From positions 372,001 through 436,000 of the forward strand of contig NZ_FNEX01000004.1 of the NCBI RefSeq assembly GCF_900100435.1: 64,000 bases of DNA, given 5' to 3'. Of this stretch, positions 55,332-64,000 are shown piece by piece. The stretch's first letter is position 1. Every line of letters begins with the position of its first letter. The stretch is from Pedobacter sp. ok626 (GTDB lineage Bacteria; Bacteroidota; Bacteroidia; Sphingobacteriales; Sphingobacteriaceae). The notes beneath the pieces are model-generated. The model had not been told where the DNA came from and ran no database searches. It saw nothing but the letters and a program-made list of their open reading frames with translations. Both the position numbers and the translations under genes were made by a program.

Positions 55332-56225
55332 ATGGAAAAGGCCTATAATTTTGACACGGTAAGCGAGTACAATGCGTTTAATAACCACGAAACTTTACAT
55401 CCACTGGTGAGTGTTATTGATTTCTCAAAAGCGAAGGAAAGAACCGGTTCCCGGATGACTTTCGGACTTTACTGCATTTTCCTTAAAGAAATACATTGCG
55501 GAGATTTAAAGTATGGCTGTAACTATTACGACTATGACAAGGGGACATTGGTATTTATTTCCCCTGGACAAGTTATAGATGTAGAAAATAAAGTAGATTT
55601 TTACCAGCCGATGGGGCATGGATTGGTCTTTCATCCAGATCTAATAGCAGGCACACCTCTGGCCAAGAGCCTGGATGAGTATAGCTTTTTTAGCTATAAC
55701 ACAAGTGAGGCATTGCATCTATCAGAAAAAGAGCGGAAAATTGTCTTTGATTGCTTCTCTAAAATTGAATATGAATTAAGCCAGTCGGTTGATAAGCATA
55801 GTAAAAAGTTAATTGCATCCAATATTGAGCTTTTTCTGAATTATTGTGAGAGATTTTATGACCGTCAGTTTATCACTAGGGAAAATGCCAATAGGGGAAT
55901 ACTGCAAAAATTTGAGGAATTACTGAATAGCTATTTCGCATCCGAAAAGCCCTATAGCATCGGTCTGCCTTCTGTTGGCTATTTTGCAGATGAAGTCCAT
56001 TTATCTGCTAACTATTTTGGTGATCTGGTAAAAAAAGAAACTGGCAAATCTGCGCAAGAGTATATTCAGAACAAAATCATTGAGATTGCAAAAAATAAGA
56101 TTTTTGATAGCAGCAAGACCATTAATGAAATCGCGTTTGAGTTGGGTTTCAAATATCCACAACACTTTAGCCGCTTATTTAAAAATCGTGTTGGGTATAC
56201 ACCTAATGAGTATAGGAATTTATAA
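55332..56225 (+). CDS. AraC-family transcriptional regulator of the island
   Basis: 297 residues. The C-terminal ~100 residues form the double HTH: SVGYFADEVHLSANYFGDLVKKETGKSAQEYI, then IAFELGFKYPQHFSRLFKNRVGYTPNEYR. The N-terminal ~190 residues are a ligand-binding region without strong similarity to the cupin type. It is transcribed away from the aldo/keto reductase genes and probably binds both operator copies. A likely redox or electrophile sensor, by neighbourhood only. Confidence 0.9.
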   Translation: MEKAYNFDTVSEYNAFNNHETLHPLVSVIDFSKAKERTGSRMTFGLYCIFLKEIHCGDLKYGCNYYDYDKGTLVFISPGQVIDVENKVDFYQPMGHGLVFHPDLIAGTPLAKSLDEYSFFSYNTSEALHLSEKERKIVFDCFSKIEYELSQSVDKHSKKLIASNIELFLNYCERFYDRQFITRENANRGILQKFEELLNSYFASEKPYSIGLPSVGYFADEVHLSANYFGDLVKKETGKSAQEYIQNKIIEIAKNKIFDSSKTINEIAFELGFKYPQHFSRLFKNRVGYTPNEYRNL

Positions 56226-56567
56226 GACTTCTATCGTAACAGGATGTCAAAATAGTTCGTTTTCAATTTGAATCGGTAATCTTAGTTGTACGTTTCGGTG
56301 AATGTGGTTCTTCCCCACTTTTGGCGAAATACCCGCTATAAGACACAAATTGAATTAGCTAATTGTTATATTAAATTCAAATTTTATTTGGTGGCATCAC
56401 ATCAAAAACCGATCTTTAGGTCATCAAATAAGCAGTTATTTATACTTTACTATTGGAGATGGTTTGAGCTGATTTGATTTGAAATGATTTATGCCCTAAT
56501 CTACACCCTGATGTTTCAGTTGGATTTAAGTGATTGAAAATAAGATATTTATGGTGTTGGTGCGGCG

Positions 56568-56582
56568 TCCTGCCACCCCGAC
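56568..56582 (+). repeat. Right copy of the tRNA-Pro 3'-end repeat (attR candidate)
   Basis: TCCTGCCACCCCGAC is an exact copy of the tRNA-Pro 3' end at 48019-48033. It stands alone, without the rest of the tRNA, so it marks the other end of the insertion. Confidence 0.8.
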
Positions 56583-56593
56583 TAAAAAAGCCA

Positions 56594-56632
56594 AATGGCG
56601 CCACTTATCTTCAAGTGACGCCATTTTTTTAT
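56594..56632 (+). terminator. Terminator downstream of attR (probable original tRNA-Pro terminator)
   Basis: AATGGCGCCACTT (56594-56606) pairs with AAGTGACGCCATT (56613-56625) with one mismatch, followed by a T-run. It lies 11 nt after the attR copy, the expected place of a tRNA-Pro terminator before the insertion. Confidence 0.75.
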
Positions 56633-56717
56633 ATACTCTTGCTCTTCGTCAATAAATTCAGCAGATGCTTCTTTATCAAGAAGGACTCGTAGTCGTAAAT
56701 CTATTAATTGATAGCAT

Positions 56718-57596
56718 TTAAGTTTTTGCCTCCCGCTGTTTAAATTCTGCCGGACTCACACCCGTATATTTTTTAAATACAGTCGCAAAATACTGAGAAG
56801 AAGAGAAATTGAGCTTAAACGCAATAGACGTTACTGATTCAGCATCTGGTAATTGCAATAGTTTTTTCCCCTCCTCAACCCGGGTACGTAAAATATAATC
56901 TACCGGGGGCATGCCAAACTCCTTTTTAAACCAGCTTTTAAAATGAGAATCAGACATGCAGAGTTCTTTAGCCAGCAGTTCAATAGGTAGGCTTTGGTAA
57001 ATATGAGTATGGATATAATTTCTGATCTCAGAAATCCTGTCAGACTGCTCCCTGGCTATATTTTTCTGCGAATACTCAATGACAGTTAATAGAAAATTGC
57101 TGATCAGGTTTAAGGTCTGTAATTTATGTAGCGGTTGTACAGGCTCCTCATGCAGGATAAAGAGCTGGTCCAGCATCTTCTTCATCCCATCAGTTCCCTT
57201 AAAATGCCTTTGCTCGATGGACATCAGCTCTTTTATAAATACAGCCGATTCTTCATCATCATAATGCAGAAAACGCTCCTCCTTGGGAATCTGAACAATC
57301 AGCCAGTATAAAGAGCCCTTTTCTTCAGGATGTCTGGCGGTTCCATGAGGCTCATTAGGGAAGGTAATGAAAACATCGCCACCCCTGATCTGGTATTCTT
57401 TACCGTTCACCTCATATACCTGGATACCTTTATCGCAATAACAGATCTCCATCATACCATCATGCGAATGGGTTTCCAGCTTTCCATGCACATGTTTATA
57501 GGAATACCTTCCCAGCCTGACTTTTCCGTCAAGCTTAAACTTACTGAAATTTACAATGCTCCTTTCTGTAGTGGAGCGGGTATCAAAGTCCGACAT
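56718..57596 (-). CDS. AraC-family regulator with AraC-type cupin domain
   Basis: 292 residues. The N-terminal ligand-binding cupin (about 30-110) contains KLETHSHDGMMEICYCDKGIQVYEVNG. The C-terminal double HTH (about 190-288) has LPIELLAKELCMSDSHFKSWFKKEFGMPPVDYI and IAFKLNFSSSQYFATVFKKYTGVSPAEFK. It diverges from the PhyH gene, so it probably regulates the sugar-use operon on the plus strand. The ligand is likely a sugar or uronate, by neighbourhood. Confidence 0.92.
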   Translation of the reverse strand: MSDFDTRSTTERSIVNFSKFKLDGKVRLGRYSYKHVHGKLETHSHDGMMEICYCDKGIQVYEVNGKEYQIRGGDVFITFPNEPHGTARHPEEKGSLYWLIVQIPKEERFLHYDDEESAVFIKELMSIEQRHFKGTDGMKKMLDQLFILHEEPVQPLHKLQTLNLISNFLLTVIEYSQKNIAREQSDRISEIRNYIHTHIYQSLPIELLAKELCMSDSHFKSWFKKEFGMPPVDYILRTRVEEGKKLLQLPDAESVTSIAFKLNFSSSQYFATVFKKYTGVSPAEFKQREAKT

Positions 57597-57649
57597 GTAT
57601 AAAATTGTATGTTCCTACTAAATTGAAAGTTAGGCTGTAGCTCAAAGGT

Positions 57650-57657
57650 TAAATTTG
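57650..57657 (+). promoter_or_regulatory. Candidate -7 box before the sugar-use operon
   Basis: TAAATTTG fits the TAnnTTTG -7 consensus, about 100 nt before the PhyH ATG. A -33 partner at the expected distance is not clear, so this is weak. Confidence 0.35.
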
Positions 57658-57757
57658 ATAAAATAATTCTGCAAATCAAATATTGAGTAATCCACAAGGT
57701 ACACTCGTTATGATTCATAAACATTGATGGCAGGATTATAAAACCAAATACCTGCGT

Positions 57758-58531
57758 ATGAACAAGAAGTATTTATCTGCTGAACAGATTGCCTTTTTTA
57801 ATGCTAACGGATACCTGACTGTTGAAGACATCATTACACCCGATGAAGTTGAGCTTTATAAAGCCATTTATAATGATTTCCTGTCGGAGAAAATAGCTGT
57901 TGGGGCGAACCGCTCTGATCTGGGGGATGGATTAGGCAAAAGTAAATCAAAGGAAAACATTACCCAGATCATGTGGCCCAGCGACTTTGTAAAAGAGTTG
58001 TTAGATATGCCTTATCATCAACGGGCACTGGCCATCAGCAGGGAGCTGATTGGTGAAGATGCCGAAATGGATTTCGATATGCTGATTAATAAAGCCCCAT
58101 ATTCCAATACCATTACGCCCTGGCATCAGGATGAAGCATATTGGCTCAATGTCCCGGATAAACGTGCGAACAGTTGCTGGTTGGCTTTAGATGAAGCTAC
58201 CGTCGATAATGGTTGTATGTGGTTTGTTCCGGGGTCGAATCTGAAAGAGGTAAGGCCACATCGTTTTGCCAGTAAAGCCGGAGGAGCGCTTACCTGTGAC
58301 GCGTCCGAAGAAGAAGGAATATATGTTGAGCTTAAGCCGGGGTCCTGTACCTTCCACCAGGGGCGTACACTACACTATAGCAGGGGCAACTCGACAAGTA
58401 GTGACCGAAGGGCGTTTATCCTCAATTTTAGACCTGCAGAAATGATCAGATATGAACGGGAACGGGGGTTTGATCATGGACGAAATAATGCGGGCGACAG
58501 GAAATTAAAGAACGACGATTTTAAAAGCTGA
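57758..58531 (+). CDS. Phytanoyl-CoA dioxygenase (PhyH) family oxygenase
   Basis: 257 residues. The iron ligands are His123 and Asp125 in PWHQDEAYW, and a distal His in FHQGRTLHYSRGN (200 or 206). The 2-oxoglutarate-binding Arg lies in TSSDRRAFI. The family hydroxylates a carbon of a small substrate using Fe(II) and 2-oxoglutarate. Substrate unknown; the next genes point to a sugar or sugar acid. First gene of a plus-strand run and divergent from the AraC regulator. Confidence 0.9.
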   Translation: MNKKYLSAEQIAFFNANGYLTVEDIITPDEVELYKAIYNDFLSEKIAVGANRSDLGDGLGKSKSKENITQIMWPSDFVKELLDMPYHQRALAISRELIGEDAEMDFDMLINKAPYSNTITPWHQDEAYWLNVPDKRANSCWLALDEATVDNGCMWFVPGSNLKEVRPHRFASKAGGALTCDASEEEGIYVELKPGSCTFHQGRTLHYSRGNSTSSDRRAFILNFRPAEMIRYERERGFDHGRNNAGDRKLKNDDFKS

Positions 58532-58550
58532 TGACGTGGATGTTAAAGGT

Positions 58551-58564
58551 TGTTTAATTAAACA
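58551..58564. other. 14-bp perfect palindrome upstream of the isomerase gene
   Basis: TGTTTAATTAAACA lies 14 nt before the ATG at 58579. It could be an operator or a small hairpin; its AT-rich makeup makes chance possible. Confidence 0.3.
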
Positions 58565-58578
58565 TTAAATAAGGGCTT

Positions 58579-59379
58579 ATGAAGATACTTTACTTTTGTA
58601 CAACATGGGGTCAGAAAATGAGTGGCTGGCAGGACTTTTTTACAGGTGTCGTTGCTAATGGTTACCAGGGCGTAGAAGCAGCTCTTCCGGTTGAAGGAGA
58701 ACGGAGGGAGTTTATGGAAGGATTGGAACAATACGGGTTGAAGTTTATCGCCCAGCATTGCGAAACAATGGATACTGACCTGCAATTGCATCAGGCAAAT
58801 TATGAAGAAAGACTGCATAAACTGGCGGCATTAAAACCTTTATTTATCAATTCGCACACTGGAAGGGATTTTTTTAGCCAGGAGCAGAACTGCGGTTTGC
58901 TCGATATTGCCGAAAAGGTAACAAGGGCTACTGGAATCCAGATTGTACATGAAACCCACCGCGGCAGGTTTGCTTATGCGGCACATGTAACCGCGCCATT
59001 CCTTAATCAACGGCCGGAATTGCAGCTTACCCTTGATGTTTCGCACTGGTGTGCCGTGGCAGAAAGTCTGTTGCAGGATCAGCCCGAGGCGATTGATCTG
59101 GCGATAAAACATACGGCACATATACATGCCAGGGTGGGCTTTCCGCAAGGTCCACAGGTAGCAGACCCATCGCTTCCCGAATATGCGGAAGCATTGGCTT
59201 TTCATTTGAACTGCTGGGATAAAGTGGTCGAAAATTATAAAGGGGACATATTGACCATCACACCGGAGTTTGGTCCCATACCTTATATGCCACATCAGCT
59301 GCCACAGGAAAGGCAATGGCAAAACAACCTGTATATAATGAACCTTTTAAAAAACAGATATCAGCTAAAACAATCATGA
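58579..59379 (+). CDS. TIM-barrel sugar phosphate isomerase/epimerase
   Basis: 266 residues of AP-endonuclease-2-like TIM barrel. Metal-site residues are in the strand IVHETHRGRFAY (Glu), LTLDVSHWC (Asp, His), HIHARVGFPQGP (His) and ITPEFGPIPY (Glu). This is the standard pattern for the family. It should isomerise or epimerise a sugar or sugar acid in the cytosol. Its stop overlaps the start of the transporter gene by 4 nt (ATGA), so they are coupled. Confidence 0.9.
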   Translation: MKILYFCTTWGQKMSGWQDFFTGVVANGYQGVEAALPVEGERREFMEGLEQYGLKFIAQHCETMDTDLQLHQANYEERLHKLAALKPLFINSHTGRDFFSQEQNCGLLDIAEKVTRATGIQIVHETHRGRFAYAAHVTAPFLNQRPELQLTLDVSHWCAVAESLLQDQPEAIDLAIKHTAHIHARVGFPQGPQVADPSLPEYAEALAFHLNCWDKVVENYKGDILTITPEFGPIPYMPHQLPQERQWQNNLYIMNLLKNRYQLKQS

Positions 59380-60668
59380 TAAAAGAAAGTAAGATCGGAA
59401 ATTACAGGTGGTTCATTTGCTTTATGCTATTTGCTGCGACAACTATCAATTACCTGGACAGACAGATTCTCGGCCTGCTGAAACCAAGTCTGGAAAAAAC
59501 ATTTAGCTGGACAGAGACCGATTACAGTCATATCGTAATGGCTTTTACAGCGACTTACGCTTTAGGTCAGCTATTTTATGGAAAACTAATAGATAAAATA
59601 GGCACAAAATTGGGCTATACCATTTCGATCTCCGTATGGAGCATTGCAGCCATGCTGCATGCAGCAGTAAGAACAACCTTTGGCTTTGGCGCTATGCGTG
59701 CCTTGCTGGGAATGGGAGAATCTGGTAATTATCCCGCAGGTGTTAAAACTGTTGCCGAATGGTTCCCTAAAAAAGAAAGGGCGCTTGCCGTAGGTATTTT
59801 TGATTCCGGATCTAACATCGGAGCATGTGTGGCACCAATCCTGGTGCCTTGGATCCTGTCGGTATACGGCTGGCAAATGGCATTTATTGTAACCGGGGCC
59901 CTGGGCTTTGTATGGCTCGCCGCCTGGATCTCTTTTTATGAGATTCCTGTTAAGCAAAAGAAACTGAAGCCTGAGGAACTCGCCTATATCAATAGTGATG
60001 AAGATGCACTTACAGAAGATAACGATACCAGTACAGTGACCTGGAAAAAGTTGCTGGGCCTTAAACAGACCTGGGCATTTATTGCCGGTAAATTTTTTAC
60101 TGATCCGATCTGGTACTTTTTCCTGTTCTGGTTGCCTTCTTATTTCGCCACTTATTTTCACCTCGACCTTAAAAAGCCAAGTCTGCCACTCGTGATCGTT
60201 TATACTGGTACCATGATCGGCAGTATCGGAGGGGGCTACCTTTCTTCCTGGCTCATTAAAAAAGGATGGCCGGTATACAAAGCCCGCAAAGCAGCATTAA
60301 TGGTTGCCGCCATCTGTGTGATCCCGATAATAGCAACCCGCTATACGACCAATATGTGGTTTGTAATTGCCCTCATTAGTCTGTCGGTAGCCGCAAACCA
60401 GGCCTGGAGTGCCAATATCTTTACTATCGTTTCAGACATGTTCCCTAAAAAGGCGGTGAGCTCTGTAGTCGGTTTAGGCGGCATGGCCGGTGCCATAGGT
60501 GGTGTACTTTTTCCCATGTTTATTGGTTTTATCCTTGATTTTTATAAAAGCACAGGAAATATTGTCGCAGGCTATAATGCCATTTTCCTGGTCTGTGGCT
60601 GTTCATTTCTGGTCGCATGGCTGGTCATACACCTGCTTGCTCCTAAAATGGAAAAGGTTAAACTTTAG
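59376..60668 (+). CDS. MFS transporter, hexuronate (ExuT)-like
   Basis: The ATG at 59376 overlaps the isomerase stop and gives 430 residues with 12 membrane helices; a start at 59316 would add 20 residues of charged sequence. The signatures INYLDRQILGLL, GMGESGNYPAGVKTVAEWFPKKERA and the following GIFDSGSNIGACVAP are typical of the anion:cation symporter subgroup that includes ExuT (galacturonate/glucuronate) transporters. It probably imports a uronate or related anion. The context with GH28 supports pectin-derived substrates. Confidence 0.9.
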   Translation: MIKESKIGNYRWFICFMLFAATTINYLDRQILGLLKPSLEKTFSWTETDYSHIVMAFTATYALGQLFYGKLIDKIGTKLGYTISISVWSIAAMLHAAVRTTFGFGAMRALLGMGESGNYPAGVKTVAEWFPKKERALAVGIFDSGSNIGACVAPILVPWILSVYGWQMAFIVTGALGFVWLAAWISFYEIPVKQKKLKPEELAYINSDEDALTEDNDTSTVTWKKLLGLKQTWAFIAGKFFTDPIWYFFLFWLPSYFATYFHLDLKKPSLPLVIVYTGTMIGSIGGGYLSSWLIKKGWPVYKARKAALMVAAICVIPIIATRYTTNMWFVIALISLSVAANQAWSANIFTIVSDMFPKKAVSSVVGLGGMAGAIGGVLFPMFIGFILDFYKSTGNIVAGYNAIFLVCGCSFLVAWLVIHLLAPKMEKVKL

Positions 60669-60704
60669 CAAAAATGAGAAATTTAACATAGCTTCTATAT
60701 AAAA

Positions 60705-61520
60705 ATGAGTTTTATCAGAACAACCGAAATGCCATCAGTCTACCGTCATCTTGAAAAGATGTCGATAGAAGAACTGCTGAACTACATAAACGATGAAGAT
60801 GCCTCCATTGCAGCTGTGATATGTGGATTGGTGCCCCGCATTGCCGGACTGGTTGATGCGGCTGCATCACACATGGAGCAAGGAGGTCGGCTGTTTTACA
60901 TCGGCGCTGGTACCAGTGGCAGGTTAGGTGTACTGGATGCCAGCGAATGCCCACCTACTTATGGGGTGTCAGCCGATGTGGTGATCGGTATTATGGCCGG
61001 GGGCGATGAAGCCTTGCGTTTTGGTATTGAGGATGCGGAAGATAGTCATGAACAAGGCTGGGTGGACCTGGAAAAATACAACATTAACAATCAGGATATC
61101 CTGATCGGCATAGCTGCCAGCGGTACTACACCCTATGTTTTGGGGGCTTTGAAAAAAGCACAGGAGCAAGGTATCCTTACTGCTTGTATCGTATGTAATG
61201 CCGATTCACCAATCGCTGAATATGCAGATTTTCCGATTGAAGCGGTGGTAGGTCCGGAGTTTGTGACCGGCAGTACCCGTATGAAAAGCGGGACGGCCCA
61301 AAAATTGATTTTAAACATGATCTCTACCACAGTGATGATCAGGCTGGGGAAAGTGCAAGACAACCGTATGGTGAATATGCAGATCAGCAATGAAAAGCTG
61401 GTAGAGCGTGGGGTGAAAATGCTGATGGAGAAAACCGGAATAACTGACTATGCGCAGGCTAAGGCAAGCCTGTTAAAATATGGGAATGTGAAGATTGCAA
61501 TGGAAAAACTAAAAATGTAA
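60705..61520 (+). CDS. murQ: N-acetylmuramic acid 6-phosphate etherase
   Basis: 271 residues, a little shorter than the ~300 of E. coli MurQ at the C-terminus. The SIS domain has the phosphosugar motif IGAGTSGRLGVLDASECPPTYG, with the catalytic Glu in ASECPP, and a second Glu in IEDAEDSHEQGW. GSTRMKSGTAQKLILNM also fits. It cleaves the lactyl ether of MurNAc-6-P to give GlcNAc-6-P. A sugar-acid operon is an unusual place for it, unless the locus also handles amino sugars through the adjacent FHS transporter. Confidence 0.94.
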   Translation: MSFIRTTEMPSVYRHLEKMSIEELLNYINDEDASIAAVICGLVPRIAGLVDAAASHMEQGGRLFYIGAGTSGRLGVLDASECPPTYGVSADVVIGIMAGGDEALRFGIEDAEDSHEQGWVDLEKYNINNQDILIGIAASGTTPYVLGALKKAQEQGILTACIVCNADSPIAEYADFPIEAVVGPEFVTGSTRMKSGTAQKLILNMISTTVMIRLGKVQDNRMVNMQISNEKLVERGVKMLMEKTGITDYAQAKASLLKYGNVKIAMEKLKM

Positions 61521-61523
61521 ATT

Positions 61524-62816
61524 ATGGACGCAATAGTAAACATGGCTAAACCGGCAACAGATGGTACTTACATCAAACAGGTAATGACCATCGGTTTTTT
61601 CTTTTTCATCTTCGGCTTTGTAACTTGGGTAAATGGAACACTGATCCCGTATCTGCGTATTGCCTGCGAGCTACAGGAATGGCAGGCCTATCTGGTTACC
61701 TTCGCCTTTTATATCTCGTATACCTTTATGGCGCTGCCATCCAGTCGCATATTGCAGCTTACAGGAATCATTAAAGGCATGCAGGTGGGCTTGCTCATTA
61801 TGGCTGCAGGCTGTCTGTTGTTTGTTCCTGCAGCCATGATGCGCTATTATCCACTGTTCCTACTGGGGTTGTTTGTGGTAGGCGCAGGCACAACATTATT
61901 GCAAACTGCAGTAAATCCGTACATCACCAAGTTGGGCGATCCGGCCAGGGCCGCACAGCGGATCAGTATTATGGGGATTTGTAATAAATTCGCAGGTATC
62001 CTTGCGCCAATGATCCTGGGTGCTATTATCCTTAAAAATTCTGATGGTCTGCTGATCGAATTGGAAAGCCTGGCTCCGATTGCGAAAACCGCACGCCTGG
62101 ACGAACTGGCCCGCGATGTGATCATGCCCTATATTGTGTTAACCATTGTACTCTGCATCATTGCCTTCGGTATAAAGTATGCACATCTTCCTGAAATTAA
62201 ACCTTCGGAGGAAGAACAGGCCCTGAATGAAAAACAAGAACTAGCTAATACCGGTAAAAGTCATAATGCCGCATTCGCGCTAGGTTTTACAGCCATATTT
62301 GTAACCGTAGCAGTAGAAGTAATTGCCGGTGATACTATTAGTAATTACGGTATTTATCATGGGGTAAGGCTTGATGTAGCTAAAAGCCTCACCTCTTATA
62401 CGCTGGCATCTATGCTTACGGGGTATATTCTGGGTGCTTTATTTATCCCTAAACTCATCACCCAGGAAAAGGCGTTTTTGTATTCCTCCCTGCTGGGTAT
62501 ACTGCTTACACTGCTTGCGGTATTCGTACCGGGCCAGACCTCAATCGTATTTATCGCATTACTGGGCTTTGCCAATGCGATGCTTTGGCCGGCAATCTGG
62601 CCGCTCGCTCTACATGGATTAAGTGGTGCCTTATTAAATAGAGGATCAGCCATATTGATTATGGGTATTGCAGGTGGTGCCATCCTTCCATTGGTTTACA
62701 GCTGGCTTTCACATATTTCCAACAATCAGCTCGCTTACCTGCTGTTGGTTCCCTGCTACCTTTTTAATGTGTATTATCAAATCTCCAGGACTAAAAAACA
62801 AACATATCATGCTTAG
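61524..62816 (+). CDS. FHS-family sugar MFS transporter
   Basis: 430 residues with 12 membrane helices. FFFIFGFVTWVNGTLIPYLR at the start and LLQTAVNPYITKLGD mark the fucose/glucose-galactose (FHS) subfamily. The second half has ALLGFANAMLWPAIWPLAL, the sugar-site helix. It likely symports a hexose or amino sugar (fucose, glucose, GlcNAc or MurNAc). It starts 3 nt after murQ and overlaps the beta-helix gene by 8 nt, so all three are one unit. Confidence 0.93.
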   Translation: MDAIVNMAKPATDGTYIKQVMTIGFFFFIFGFVTWVNGTLIPYLRIACELQEWQAYLVTFAFYISYTFMALPSSRILQLTGIIKGMQVGLLIMAAGCLLFVPAAMMRYYPLFLLGLFVVGAGTTLLQTAVNPYITKLGDPARAAQRISIMGICNKFAGILAPMILGAIILKNSDGLLIELESLAPIAKTARLDELARDVIMPYIVLTIVLCIIAFGIKYAHLPEIKPSEEEQALNEKQELANTGKSHNAAFALGFTAIFVTVAVEVIAGDTISNYGIYHGVRLDVAKSLTSYTLASMLTGYILGALFIPKLITQEKAFLYSSLLGILLTLLAVFVPGQTSIVFIALLGFANAMLWPAIWPLALHGLSGALLNRGSAILIMGIAGGAILPLVYSWLSHISNNQLAYLLLVPCYLFNVYYQISRTKKQTYHA

Positions 62817-64000
62817 CTCAATCTTACATATGCGTAATTTCTTATTTGTGATACTAACAGGTACTTCTATTCTTGCACAGGCAGCCGATGTGGAGGTAAC
62901 CACTTATGGCGCCAAAGGCGATGGAAGTACCGTAAACACTGTAGCTATTCAAAAAAGTATCGATGCCTGTGCTGGATCTGGTGGGGGAAAAGTGATCTTC
63001 CCTGCTGGCAATTTCATGACGGCAACTATAGTCATGAAAAGCAATGTGACCCTCTACCTTGCTAATGGTTGTACACTGATCGGCGTTAAAGGCGCCTCAA
63101 ATTACCCATATCAGCAGGCAGGAATCCCTTTTTATGGAGAAAACTGGGCAAAGCAGGCACTAATCTATGCCAATAAAGCGGAAAATATAGGTATTGAAGG
63201 ATCAGGAACAATAGATGGTCAGGGAGCTAGCTTCGAGATCAATACCATCAAAAAACCAGATCGTTATATGAACAGGCCGTACCTGATCTGGTTTGTAGGC
63301 TGTAAAAAAGTGAGCGTTAAGGAGGTTCGCCTGCGTAATTCTGCATTCTGGATGCAACATTACCTGGGTTGTGAAGACCTGGTCATAGATGGTATCTCTA
63401 TCTGGAACCATTCGAATAAAAACAACGACATGATTGATATTGACGGCTGTAAAAATGTATTGATCACCAATGTTAAGGGAGATTCCGATGATGATGGCCT
63501 TACCTTAAAAAGTACTTCTAAACTCATTTCAGAGAATATTGTCATCAGTAATTGTGTATTCAGTAGTCATTGTAACGGGTTGAAATTCGGTACAGAATCT
63601 ACAGGTGGTTTCAGGAATGTGACTGTCAGCAATATTGTGATCAAACCATCTGCGCAGCTGACCACCATTTATGGTAAACCGGCCGGTAACAGTGGTATTT
63701 CACTGGAAATGGTAGATGGGGGGATTATGGAAAATATTACCATCAGCAATGTGGTGATTGATGGCCCTCAGGTGCCCTTGTTTATCAGACTGGGCAACAG
63801 GGCAAGGAAACATACGGATAACGCCCCGATGCCAGGTGTTGGCATTGCCAGGAATATCCACATTTCAAATGTGACGGCTACAGGTGCAGACATTACCGGC
63901 AGTTCGGTAATAGGACTCGAAAATGCTATTGTTGAAAATGTCTCTCTAAGCAATATTTCCCTATCTGGTTCAGGTGGTGCTAAAGCTGATGCAATGTTCA
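62809..64000 (+). CDS. GH28-like right-handed beta-helix protein, C-terminus outside the window
   Basis: The frame is open from ATG 62809 (overlapping the FHS gene by 8 nt) to the edge; ATG at 62830 is an alternative start and both lead to a signal peptide ending ILAQA. The protein has the GH28 beta-helix start TTYGAKGDGSTVNTVAIQKSID, then repeated turns (GTIDGQGASF, SAFWMQHYLGCEDLVIDG). GH28-type residues are seen in NNDMIDID and GDSDDDGLT; the usual GHG site reads SHCNGLKFG here, so this may be a divergent or non-standard member. Polygalacturonase-like pectin depolymerisation is a fair expectation. Confidence 0.85.
   Translation, partial: MLSSILHMRNFLFVILTGTSILAQAADVEVTTYGAKGDGSTVNTVAIQKSIDACAGSGGGKVIFPAGNFMTATIVMKSNVTLYLANGCTLIGVKGASNYPYQQAGIPFYGENWAKQALIYANKAENIGIEGSGTIDGQGASFEINTIKKPDRYMNRPYLIWFVGCKKVSVKEVRLRNSAFWMQHYLGCEDLVIDGISIWNHSNKNNDMIDIDGCKNVLITNVKGDSDDDGLTLKSTSKLISENIVISNCVFSSHCNGLKFGTESTGGFRNVTVSNIVIKPSAQLTTIYGKPAGNSGISLEMVDGGIMENITISNVVIDGPQVPLFIRLGNRARKHTDNAPMPGVGIARNIHISNVTATGADITGSSVIGLENAIVENVSLSNISLSGSGGAKADAMF

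Larger units (their letters stand above)
56226..56717. other. 492-nt right-hand boundary region of the tRNA-Pro island
   Basis: No gene is visible. It contains the copy of the 20-bp motif (56491-56510), the 15-bp tRNA-Pro end repeat (56568-56582) and a terminator hairpin (56594-56632). The first ~260 nt hold short frames with no family resemblance. Confidence 0.65.

Overview
This window looks like a chromosomal segment of a Bacteroidota bacterium of the family Sphingobacteriaceae, most like Pedobacter. The support is the AT-rich sequence, -7 boxes of the TAnnTTTG type, many lipoproteins and exported proteins whose signal peptides end just before Gln, a eukaryote-like prolyl-tRNA synthetase, family-typical genes (DUF4296, TIGR02757, ~610-aa UbiD, FadL/OmpP1) and tRNA genes without an encoded CCA. 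The genus is inferred; no 16S gene is present.

Positions 1-30,281 are mostly core genome. In order they hold an aspartate kinase N-terminus, a DUF3298-type lipoprotein, a GNAT acetyltransferase and YggS (minus strand); DUF4296-mutS2-sugar dehydrogenase-scoA-scoB (plus); udk and a LysM/DPBB wall protein (minus); dps and a UbiD decarboxylase (plus); an orphan lipoprotein, a FadL-like porin and a low-complexity Gly/Tyr-rich lipoprotein (minus); proS, a hypothetical gene, metB, TIGR02757 and YdeI (plus); a DPM1-like glycosyltransferase, two POT peptide transporters, an exported hypothetical protein and a thiolase (minus); and a 7TM-HD phosphohydrolase followed by tRNA-Ser(GCT).

Positions 30,282-32,492 form a small accessory islet directly after tRNA-Ser. 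It is bounded by two ~52-bp near-identical terminator-bearing direct repeats and holds decayed sequence, a Tdi1-like immunity gene without its toxin, and two small surface proteins.

Positions 32,597-47,472 are the most unusual part. A stand-alone receiver protein, a NarL/LuxR-type response regulator and a TPR sensor kinase sit beside nine exported proteins of mostly unrecognised family: an IPT plus YWKNG-repeat propeller lipoprotein, two ~615-aa tandem paralogues, a TPR/coiled-coil protein and others. Four promoters drive this cassette. Each carries the same AATCAT/ATGATT-type element followed, always after exactly 19 nt, by a CTAnnTTTAT -7 box. I infer a dedicated regulon controlled by the adjacent two-component pair, and it is the best candidate here for an undescribed system.

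Positions 47,959-56,582 are an ~8.6-kb island inserted at the 3' end of tRNA-Pro(TGG); a 15-bp copy of the tRNA end marks the far boundary and no integrase remains. It carries an AraC regulator diverging from two redox/detoxification operons: two aldo-keto reductases with an alpha/beta hydrolase broken by one in-frame TAG, and an exported flavodoxin, cupins, a CMD protein and a dienelactone-hydrolase-like protein. The two operon promoters share a ~30-bp operator at identical 30-nt spacing.

Positions 56,718-64,000 are a carbohydrate locus: an AraC regulator diverging from PhyH oxygenase, TIM-barrel isomerase, hexuronate-type MFS transporter, murQ, FHS sugar transporter and a GH28-like beta-helix protein that runs off the window. 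The gene order suggests pectin/uronate or amino-sugar uptake and breakdown.
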